Notes under the pieces: model-generated
The model's database searches: none
Told to the model about the DNA's origin: nothing
What the model saw: only the letters and a program-made list of their open reading frames with translations
Assembly (NCBI GenBank): GCA_028286165.1
Contig: JAPYMU010000058.1
Span: forward strand, 1-10,032
Reading direction: 5' to 3'
Source: Spongiicolonus versatilis
Lineage (GTDB): Bacteria > Pseudomonadota > Gammaproteobacteria > Arenicellales > Spongiicolonaceae
Length of the DNA stretch: 10,032 nucleotides
Position numbers and translations under genes: made by a program
In this document: piece after piece, positions 1 through 6,068 of the stretch
How the letters are laid out: each line of letters begins with the position of its first letter
Position numbering within the stretch: the stretch's first letter is position 1

Positions 1-925
1 ACCGCTCAACCCAATGGCCGTGCTTCTTGCCGTCCACATAGGGCCCTTCCCCCACAGCAGAGCCGTCAGTGTGATGCTCAACCCAGTGGCCCTGACGTTT
101 ACCGTCAACATACGAGCCTTCGGCCCGATGCTCGTGCGGGGCAGACGGGTCGGAATTGTCCGTATACTCTTCCACCCAATGGCCGTGCTTCTTGCCGTTG
201 ACATATTGGTTAATGCCAGCGGTTTGTGTGGTCTGCCGGGCTGTCGGCGTTTCCTTGTTCGACTCCGACCCAATAAGCATTGTAATCAGTATCAGCCCGA
301 TGGCACCACCGACCATGACCCATGCGACTGGCGGCGGGCCTGATTTCTTCACACTTTCCCCGGCCGGTTTGCTTGTGGCGGCAACGGGCGCCGGCTTAAC
401 GGTCGGTGTCGGCTTGTCAGGCGCGATGGTCTCGTCGAATGAAGAAGCCGCCCGGGGCACGGGTTCGGACACATGCTCGGATACGGGCATGAGTTCCAGC
501 CGTTCCGGGAGGAAGTCCGCTGGCTCGGACTCAGGCATAGGCTGAGGCACGGGCATGGGTTTGGCGACAGGCGGCTCACCATATTCGTTGGCTTTCTGCT
601 GTGACGGAAAGCAAGCCATAACAACCAGCGGAATGATGCCTACGATGGTCAGCACTAACAGCAACCACCAGCCGCTTCGCCCGATGTCGTGCAACCTCCT
701 TGCGCCCACCGCCAGGGCCGGAAGCAAAGTTGCTATCTGCCACAACCAGCCCAGCGCCCCTCCCCAATCGTCACATTGGTCGAGCAAGCGACAATCAATG
801 AAGCCTGCCCCGAATCCGACTAAACCAACAAACAGGACAAACCACCAGTATTCCGCACGGGTGGCGCGCCCGTGAAAATCGGCATATTTAGTGAAACAAG
901 TTTTAATCGATTGTCCAAAAGTCAT
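1..925 (-). CDS. DUF805 - Pro-rich linker - TM - MORN repeat membrane protein (C-terminus beyond left edge)
   Basis: An open minus-strand frame starts at ATG 923-925, with GAGG eight bases upstream (934-937), and is still open at base 1, giving 308 visible residues. Residues 1-110 read as a DUF805 domain: FHGRATRAEYWW near 17-28, hydrophobic segments, then ALAVGARRLHDIGRSGWW at 70-87, the family hallmark. Residues about 115-199 are a Pro/Glu/Lys-rich linker. Residues 200-219 form one more hydrophobic helix (VAWVMVGGAIGLILI). From 241 there are at least three MORN-type repeats, YVNGKKHGHWV (241), YVDGKRQGHWV (272) and YVDGKKHGHWV (296), spaced 31 and 24 residues, as in YwqK-like proteins. DUF805 proteins are small inner-membrane proteins of unknown function; the repeats would sit on one face as a binding platform (inference). 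No function can be assigned. Base composition looks less GC-rich than the genes to the right, so transfer is possible. Confidence 0.86.
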   Translation of the reverse strand, partial: MTFGQSIKTCFTKYADFHGRATRAEYWWFVLFVGLVGFGAGFIDCRLLDQCDDWGGALGWLWQIATLLPALAVGARRLHDIGRSGWWLLLVLTIVGIIPLVVMACFPSQQKANEYGEPPVAKPMPVPQPMPESEPADFLPERLELMPVSEHVSEPVPRAASSFDETIAPDKPTPTVKPAPVAATSKPAGESVKKSGPPPVAWVMVGGAIGLILITMLIGSESNKETPTARQTTQTAGINQYVNGKKHGHWVEEYTDNSDPSAPHEHRAEGSYVDGKRQGHWVEHHTDGSAVGEGPYVDGKKHGHWVER

Positions 926-1259
926 TGATTTGTCCTCAAGAGTGGTGAGGTGGACGATGGTGGCGGAGCATGGCACACCCACAAGCGAGCATACAAAAAT
1001 CCACTTGCCAAAGCGTTGGTTTGCCCGGTGTTTTTGTTGGTTTGAGTGTTGGAAATGGTGGAATCAAGACCGGGAACGATGGTTTAAGGCCTGGAAATGA
1101 TGGAGTTAAGCCTGGAAACGGTGACGGCAAGGCTGAAAGCGGTGAACTGAGCCCTGCAATTGACAGTGACAGAGGCAAAAACTGCGGCGGATTGGATTTA
1201 ATCGGCATTTCCGCGCCCGCCCTTTGCGCAACGCGCGCCGAAAATTTTTTATCCAGTGA
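926..1259. other. Gene-poor spacer with 21-bp repeats
   Basis: This 334-bp stretch lies between the stop of the FbpC-like ATPase gene (1260-1262) and the DUF805-MORN start codon. It contains the ribosome-binding site of the latter (934-937) and an imperfect 21-bp tandem array, listed separately. I see no convincing terminator for the argF-ATPase operon: there is a GC-rich palindromic patch (TTGCGCAA, about 1223-1230) but no T-tract after it. Short reading frames exist on both strands because the repeat unit is a multiple of three, but none resembles a known protein. Confidence 0.6.
1030..1197. repeat. Degenerate 21-bp tandem repeat array (about 8 units)
   Basis: Five clear consecutive 21-base units lie at 1051-1071, 1072-1092, 1093-1113, 1114-1134 and 1135-1155. 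Each opens with a variant of GGAAAYGRTGG. More decayed units fit the same register at 1030-1050, 1156-1176 and 1177-1197. The period is a multiple of three, so one minus-strand frame reads as a heptad repeat (FPGLTPS, FPGLKPS, FPVLIPP, FPTLKPT) and one plus-strand frame as GNDGLRP-like heptads. Whether either is translated is unknown. The unit divergence points to an old array. Confidence 0.8.
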
Positions 1260-2309
1260 TCACCCCGCCGCAAACGCCGTAAAAATTTCCCCCCGCGCCC
1301 GCACCGTGCGCCGCTCGCCGGGGCGGGGTGCGTTGCCGGGGGTGTAGTGGGCGACCACCTGCTCGCCCGAATCCAGTTGCAAGCGCACCTGCCGTTCCAC
1401 GCCGTTGTCGGTCACCCGCAGCACGCCGGCGTTGCCGGGCGGGGCGTTGTCGGTGCTCAGTTGCTCCGGCCGCACCCATACCGACAGCGGCTGGCCGGGG
1501 CGGATGGCGACGCCGTTGCTGAGCGCCAGGTCGCCGAGGGCGGTGCGCGCCAGGCCGCGGGTGTGGGCGGTGCCGTGCAGCAGCGCGCCGTGGCCGAGCA
1601 ACCGCACGGTGGCCGGATGGGCCGGGCTTTGGTGCAGGTCGCCGGGCGCGCCCCACTGGACGATGCGGCCGTGCTCCAGAATGCCGACTTGGTCGCCGAG
1701 GGCGAGGGCGTCACCCAAGTCGTGGGTGACCAGCAGGCAGGCGATGCCGCGCGACTTGACGGTCTCGCGCAGCCGGGCGACGCCGGCCAGGCGCAACTCA
1801 CGGTCCAGGTTGGCGAACGGTTCATCCAGCAGCAGAAGCCGCGGCTCGGCGGCCAGGGCCCTGGCCAATGCCAGCCGCGCCTGCTGGCCGCCGGACATCT
1901 GCTGCGGAAAACTGTCGGCAAATTCCGCCAGGTCCATTTGCGCCAGGTAGCGAATGGCCGACTCAGCGCGCCGGCCGGCGGGGCGCGACTGCATGGCGGC
2001 GGTGATGTTGCCGGCCGCGCTGAGGTGGGGGAACAAAGCGAAGTCCTGAAACACCACCCCGGCACCGCGACTCTCCGGGGTGACGGTGCGGGCGGGCGTG
2101 GACACCGACTCGCCGTGAATTAAAATCTCGCCGCGTGCGATGGCGGTGAAGCCGGCGATGGCGTGCAGCAACGTGGTCTTGCCGCTGCCGCTGGGCCCGG
2201 CCAGGCAGGCGATGGCGCCGTGCTCCAGTTGAAACGAGGCGCGCTCCAACGCCGAATGCTGCGGGTAGCGGACGGCCAGGTCGCGCACTTCAAGGGCGCA
2301 TGCGCTCAT
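1260..2309 (-). CDS. ABC transporter ATP-binding protein, FbpC/CysA-like (iron/sulfate/polyamine uptake class)
   Basis: The 349-residue protein is a complete importer ATPase. Walker A GPSGSGKTT is at 38-46, Q-loop Q88 in VVFQDFALFP, signature MSGGQQ at 138-143, Walker B LLLLDEP at 158-164 with catalytic Glu, and switch His196 in LLVTHD. A C-terminal TOBE-like regulatory region spans about 270-345. Length and layout fit ferric-ion FbpC-type subunits, but CysA, PotA or phosphonate-type relatives cannot be excluded. The start is ATG 2307-2309, which overlaps the argF stop as ATGA, so the two are probably translationally coupled. The frame stays open upstream to 2369, but those residues lie inside argF and precede the normal beginning of the domain (LEVRDLAVRYP). 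No permease or binding-protein gene is present in the window, so the membrane partners are encoded elsewhere or beyond reach. Confidence 0.9.
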   Translation of the reverse strand: MSACALEVRDLAVRYPQHSALERASFQLEHGAIACLAGPSGSGKTTLLHAIAGFTAIARGEILIHGESVSTPARTVTPESRGAGVVFQDFALFPHLSAAGNITAAMQSRPAGRRAESAIRYLAQMDLAEFADSFPQQMSGGQQARLALARALAAEPRLLLLDEPFANLDRELRLAGVARLRETVKSRGIACLLVTHDLGDALALGDQVGILEHGRIVQWGAPGDLHQSPAHPATVRLLGHGALLHGTAHTRGLARTALGDLALSNGVAIRPGQPLSVWVRPEQLSTDNAPPGNAGVLRVTDNGVERQVRLQLDSGEQVVAHYTPGNAPRPGERRTVRARGEIFTAFAAG

Positions 2310-3208
2310 GGCAGCAGAAATTCCAGCAGCGCCTTCTGTGCATGCAGGCGGTTCTCGGCCTCGGCCCACACCACGCTTTGCGCGCCGTCGAGAACCTCGG
2401 CGTCCACTTCAACGCCGCGGTAGGCCGGCAGGCAGTGCATGAAGACGGCGTCCTTGCCGGCCAACTTCATCAACTTCGGCGTCACCCGGTAGCCGGCGAA
2501 ATCGCGCAGGCGTTTTTCCTTGCCGGCCTCGTCGCCCATGCTCACCCACGAGTCGGTGACCACCACGTCGCAGCCGGCCACCGCCTCTTCAGGCGACCGG
2601 CACAGCACCGCGCGGCCGGCGGCGTTTTGCATAATGCCGTCGCGCGGACGGTAGCCGTCGGGCGCCGCAATGTTGAGAAAAAATTCAAAACGCTCGGCGG
2701 CGTTAATCCATGAGTTGCAAACATTGTTGCCGTCACCGACCCACGCCGCGCGCCGGCCGCGGATGTCGCCGTGCGCTTCCATCCACGTTTGCATGTCGGC
2801 CAGCAACTGGCAGGGGTGAAACAAATCGCTGAGTGCGTTAATCACCGGCGCGGCGCAGAACTCGGCGACCGTTTCCAGGTCGGCGTGGCGGTGGGCGCGA
2901 ATGACCACGGCGTCGGCCATCGCCGACAGCACCCGCGCAGTGTCGCCGAGGTCCTCGCCGCGCCCCAGTTGGGTGTGGTCCGGGGACAGAAAAACCGCGC
3001 TGCCGCCAAACTGCGCCACCGCCGCCTCAAAAGAAAGCCGCGTGCGGGTGGACGGTTTTTCAAACAGCAGCGCCACCGTTTTGTTGCGCAACGGCCCGCC
3101 GCCGCCCTTACCGGCGCGGCGTTTTTTTTTCAGCACGGCAGCGCGCGCGACAATCCCGCGCAATGCACCGGCATCCAAATCCCGCAGCGATAAAAAATGT
3201 TGCGTCAC
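2306..3208 (-). CDS. argF: Ornithine carbamoyltransferase
   Basis: A 300-residue cytosolic enzyme that transfers the carbamoyl group from carbamoyl phosphate to ornithine to form citrulline in arginine biosynthesis. The carbamoyl-phosphate loop STRTR is at 53-57 and HPCQ at 131-134. The ornithine-binding elements DGNNVCNSW (159-167) and DSWVSMG (219-225), the catalytic loop HCLP (258-261) and ENRLHAQKALL near the C-terminus are all present. Length is normal for the trimeric family. The start is GTG 3206-3208, giving the typical N-terminus MTQHFLSLRDL, preceded by a modest GGGG ribosome-binding site. The stop overlaps the next gene's ATG by four bases. A run of nine A (coding strand; + 3122-3130) encodes Lys28-Lys30 and is a possible slippage site. 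Arginine-linked control is likely from general knowledge, but I could not identify an ARG box. Confidence 0.96.
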   Translation of the reverse strand: MTQHFLSLRDLDAGALRGIVARAAVLKKKRRAGKGGGGPLRNKTVALLFEKPSTRTRLSFEAAVAQFGGSAVFLSPDHTQLGRGEDLGDTARVLSAMADAVVIRAHRHADLETVAEFCAAPVINALSDLFHPCQLLADMQTWMEAHGDIRGRRAAWVGDGNNVCNSWINAAERFEFFLNIAAPDGYRPRDGIMQNAAGRAVLCRSPEEAVAGCDVVVTDSWVSMGDEAGKEKRLRDFAGYRVTPKLMKLAGKDAVFMHCLPAYRGVEVDAEVLDGAQSVVWAEAENRLHAQKALLEFLLP

Positions 3209-3231
3209 CGTCGGCCCCAGGTTTGCGAAGT

Positions 3232-3259
3232 AAAAACAAAAACGCCCCTCAGCGGGGCG
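3232..3259 (-). terminator. Intrinsic terminator between the 887-residue ABC gene and argF
   Basis: Read on the minus strand, CGCCCC (3259-3254) pairs perfectly with GGGGCG (3248-3243) around a 5-base loop, and is followed at once by TTTTTGTTTTT (3242-3232). This is a textbook rho-independent terminator. It lies 47 bases after the ABC stop codon and ends 24 bases before the argF start, so it separates the two transcription units. It could instead act inside an argF leader if argF is transcribed from the -10 element just upstream. Confidence 0.85.
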
Positions 3260-3266
3260 CGGGCGA

Positions 3267-3275
3267 AGTATAGCA
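3267..3275 (-). promoter_or_regulatory. Putative extended -10 promoter element upstream of argF
   Basis: On the minus strand 3275-3267 reads TGCTATACT, an extended -10 (TGnTATAAT) with one mismatch in the hexamer. A weak -35 (TGGACG) occurs about 15 bases upstream. Transcription would start about 3260, before the terminator hairpin at 3243-3259, so a transcript reaching argF would have to read through it. An 8-base direct repeat GCGAAGTA (3225-3232 and 3263-3270, plus strand) places a second, weaker -10-like TTTACT after the hairpin. Confidence 0.4.
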
Positions 3276-3305
3276 CTGTTTTTTACCCGTCCACGCCGCC
3301 CGGCA

Positions 3306-5969
3306 TCAGGCCGCCAGCGCCTTGAAAGCGGCGCTGTCCATCACCTCCGCCGCCGGGCCCTGGCGTTCCACCCGGCCGCGGCTCATCAGCAGGGCTTCTT
3401 CGAAATGTTCGGCCAGTTGCGGCTGGTCCAGCACCCAGATTAAGCCGCGGCCGCGCATGTGTTCGGCAACGCTGGTGAGCAGGGATTTTTCGGCGGCCGG
3501 GTCGAGGCCGCCGGTGGCGCCGTTGACGATGAGCAGGCCGGGGCGCTTGAGCAGGCACCGGGCCACCACCAGTTTGCGGCGCAGCGGAATCGGCAGGCGC
3601 GAGCCGGCCACGCCGGCATCGTATTCCAGGCCGGCGCGGATGATGTCGGTGTGCACGCCGAGGGAGGTGACGGTGTCGCGGATGAGTTGGCCGACTTTGG
3701 CGCGCGCCTGCGCCTGGCCGTAGGCGAGGCGGCCGAACAGAATGTTGTCCTGCAGCGGAATCGCCGGGTTGATGCGCTGCGGATCGAAAAACTCAATGCG
3801 CCCGTTGTCATCGCCCAGGGATTGAAACAGCGCCTTGCGCGCGCGCACCAGGCGCTCCTGAATCGCCGCATCAATTAAGCCCAGCCGGTGGCGGGCGACG
3901 GTGAGTTTGAACGGCAGCGACATCAGCATCGCGCGGTCCTCGGCGGACAAATTTTCACCGCCGCCCTCGCCCTCACCCTCGCCGGCGCGCACCCGGTTAA
4001 GCAGCGCGGTAAACAGCGGCAGGTCGTCGGCGCTGATAAAACTGAAGCGCTCAAACAAGTCGCTGTCCGGCGCCACATCGGCGAACATGTCCAGCATGAT
4101 CTCGGCCAGTTTTTTGCCGATGCGGATGAACTCGCCGCTCAGCCCGGCCTCCTCCAGCGCCCTGGCCACCAGCGGGTTGGCGGCCGGGTTGGCGAAGTCG
4201 ACGCTGGCGCCGGCGCCGATGGGCGAGCCGAACAGCAGGTTTTCCGCCACCGACATGTTGGTGTTGTACTGGTCGCGGTCGAACAACTCCACCAGCGAGG
4301 CGAACTCCTCCTGCTGCAACTTGTGGCGCAGCGCCTTGCGCGCTTCCAGAATCTTGGCGCTGAGGCCGGGGCTGGCCACCGGGTCCACCGGTTCCTGCAG
4401 TCCCAGTTCGAAAATGTCGCCGCTCAGGGAGCACACTTCCAGCACCTCGCCGATGCGCAGGTCCAGTTCGCCGGCATCGGCGGCGCCGGCGGCGGCGTAG
4501 TCGATCCAGTCGGCGTTGATGTCATCGGCGGTGTTGCCGCTGGCCCTGGAATCGGCGACCATTTCCCGGCGCCGCTTTGCGCCCTGCTCGTCGTATTGCG
4601 CCTCGGCCAGCGGGCGGTGCTTCAGGCCGTAGCACAGGTTGTCGCGCACCGAGCCGGAGAAGACAAAAGCCTCGGCGCCCACATATGCGATGCGGCGGCC
4701 GGTGACCGCTTCCGGCAACTGCTCCAGACTGTCGCCGTTCATGCTCAGGCGGCCGGCGGTGGGCCTGACCAGGCGGCCGATGAGGCGCGCCAGATCGTCC
4801 TTGCCGCTGCCGTTGGCGCCGACCACCGCGGTCTGGCCGCCGAGGGCGATCTTGAAATTGGCGCCCTCCACGCTGTGCACAAAATCGTCCTCGGTGTAGC
4901 CGATGTTGACGCCGCTCAGGCGGTCGCCGAGTTTCATGCCGGCCCCGGCCTCGGCCTCCTGCAACTCGGCGGCGAACATGTTCTCAGGCTGGAACTGCTC
5001 CACCACCTGGGTGTACTTGATGCGCACATCCTCCTTGGTCTGGTAGTACTTCAGCAATTCTTTCCACGGCGCCAGCACGTCTTTGTACGCCGCCAGCACC
5101 GCCACCAGCGCGCCCAGGGTCAGGTCGCCCTGCAGCACAAACACGCCGCCGATGGAATAGAAAAAAAACGGCGTCAACTGCGCGAGAAAATTATTCAGAA
5201 ACTTGATGAAAAATTTGCGCCGGTAAATTTCAAACCGAATGCGGTAGATCAGCCCCAGCCGGTGGGCCACATCGGCGCGCTCGTAGTGGGAGGTGTCGTG
5301 GGCGTGAATCTCGGTGATGCCGGACACCGACTCGCCGATCTTTTCCGACAGTTTGCGCACCGTTTGCACGCGCCGTTTGCCGAGGTTGTTCACCTTGCGC
5401 TGCAGTTTTGGAATCAGCCACACCTGCGGCGGATACAGCGCCACCGCGGCCAGCCCCAGCCACGGATCCTGCACAAAAATAAACGCCAGGTAAGTCAGCA
5501 GCAGCCCGCCCTGAAACGCCGGCAGCGCGAAAGCGTCACCGATGAAGCCGCCCAGGGGCTCGGTTTCCACCGTGATCATGGGAATAATTTCGCCGCCGGA
5601 AACGCGCTTGAAATGGGCCAGCGGAAACCGCAGGATGCGCACATACAATTCATAGCGAAACCGCCGCAGCATGCGCTCGCCCAGGGCGCCGCGGTACACG
5701 TTAATGTAATATTTAATCGCGCCGTTCAGAATGATCAGCGCGAGAAACGTGAAACACAGCAGCAGCAGATACGGCACCTGGCTGAACTCCAGGCCCAGCA
5801 GCGGAATCCGGTGCGCCACCGGGCCGCCGCCGATGGCGTCGTTGATGATGAGTTTCGGAATCTCCAGCGAAAAATACACAAACGGCATGGACACGGCGGT
5901 CAGCACGATGAGAAAAATCTGCTCGAGCCGGGTGTGGCGGAGGATGTAGCGAAAAATGGACGGTTCCAT
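3306..5969 (-). CDS. Long ABC exporter fusion (TMD-NBD) with degenerate nucleotide-binding domain and large internal insertion
   Basis: The 887-residue protein begins MEPSIFRYILRH with a type I exporter membrane domain (about 15-300): hydrophobic helices near 18-38, 66-85, 150-185 and 262-298, and FPLAHFKRVSGGEI as coupling region. The nucleotide-binding domain starts about 350. Its Walker A is GANGSGKDD (384-392), with Asp where Ser/Thr binds Mg. The Q-loop Gln is replaced (YVGAEAF, 429-435), the LSGGQ position reads RLPIPLRR, Walker B is LLIVNGATGGLD (812-823) with Asp to Asn and Glu to Gly, and the switch His region reads VLDQPQ. Between the Q-loop region and the signature lies about 290 extra residues with two further copies of the NLxFG element (576-581, 742-746). 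I recall similar long ABC proteins in Alphaproteobacteria sharing GKD/E and IVN motifs, so the losses may be family-wide. Substrate unknown; neighbouring glycosyltransferase genes suggest a glycan or glycolipid (inference). No clear Shine-Dalgarno is visible. Confidence 0.86.
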   Translation of the reverse strand: MEPSIFRYILRHTRLEQIFLIVLTAVSMPFVYFSLEIPKLIINDAIGGGPVAHRIPLLGLEFSQVPYLLLLCFTFLALIILNGAIKYYINVYRGALGERMLRRFRYELYVRILRFPLAHFKRVSGGEIIPMITVETEPLGGFIGDAFALPAFQGGLLLTYLAFIFVQDPWLGLAAVALYPPQVWLIPKLQRKVNNLGKRRVQTVRKLSEKIGESVSGITEIHAHDTSHYERADVAHRLGLIYRIRFEIYRRKFFIKFLNNFLAQLTPFFFYSIGGVFVLQGDLTLGALVAVLAAYKDVLAPWKELLKYYQTKEDVRIKYTQVVEQFQPENMFAAELQEAEAGAGMKLGDRLSGVNIGYTEDDFVHSVEGANFKIALGGQTAVVGANGSGKDDLARLIGRLVRPTAGRLSMNGDSLEQLPEAVTGRRIAYVGAEAFVFSGSVRDNLCYGLKHRPLAEAQYDEQGAKRRREMVADSRASGNTADDINADWIDYAAAGAADAGELDLRIGEVLEVCSLSGDIFELGLQEPVDPVASPGLSAKILEARKALRHKLQQEEFASLVELFDRDQYNTNMSVAENLLFGSPIGAGASVDFANPAANPLVARALEEAGLSGEFIRIGKKLAEIMLDMFADVAPDSDLFERFSFISADDLPLFTALLNRVRAGEGEGEGGGENLSAEDRAMLMSLPFKLTVARHRLGLIDAAIQERLVRARKALFQSLGDDNGRIEFFDPQRINPAIPLQDNILFGRLAYGQAQARAKVGQLIRDTVTSLGVHTDIIRAGLEYDAGVAGSRLPIPLRRKLVVARCLLKRPGLLIVNGATGGLDPAAEKSLLTSVAEHMRGRGLIWVLDQPQLAEHFEEALLMSRGRVERQGPAAEVMDSAAFKALAA

Positions 5970-5995
5970 AATGCCGGCGCATTCTGTTGCGCGCT

Positions 5996-6025
5996 TTGCT
6001 GTGCGGCTGGAAGTGTTTTATAGCA
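5996..6025. promoter_or_regulatory. Divergent promoter region between ABC exporter and glycosyltransferase genes
   Basis: The 99-bp spacer 5970-6068 must serve both directions. On the minus strand 6025-6017 reads TGCTATAAA, an extended -10 without a recognisable -35, pointing at the ABC gene. On the plus strand TTGCTG (5996-6001), a 17-base spacer and TATAGC (6019-6024) form a weak sigma-70-like promoter for the glycosyltransferases. The two -10 elements overlap, so the two directions may compete for RNA polymerase. These are pattern matches only. Confidence 0.4.
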
Positions 6026-6068
6026 CAACCGCGCCCGGCCCGGCGCCGTTGCCGTTGCCGGTGGGCGG

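Noticed and set aside
936..1208. Minus-strand 90-codon frame made of FPGLKPS-like heptads
   Set aside because: It follows from the 21-bp repeat array, has no convincing start signal and ends next to the ribosome-binding site of the DUF805 gene; kept as a repeat finding, not a gene.
970..1347. Plus-strand 125-codon frame with GNDGLRP-like heptads
   Set aside because: It is antisense to the array reading above and runs into the end of the ATPase gene on the other strand; no ribosome-binding site or domain was seen.
1347..2123. Plus-strand open frame opposite the FbpC-like ATPase gene
   Set aside because: The minus strand carries every ABC ATPase motif; the plus frame is low-complexity and has no recognisable motif.
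2310..2369. Upstream extension of the FbpC-like ATPase by 20 residues
   Set aside because: The added residues lie within argF and precede the conserved start of the ATPase domain; the ATG in the ATGA overlap fits better.
3888..6023. A very long open frame (over 700 codons) on the plus strand opposite the ABC exporter gene
   Set aside because: It is antisense to a protein with clear ABC motifs; its own translation is rich in His, Gln, Ala and Gly with no domain, as expected from the complement of GC-biased codons.
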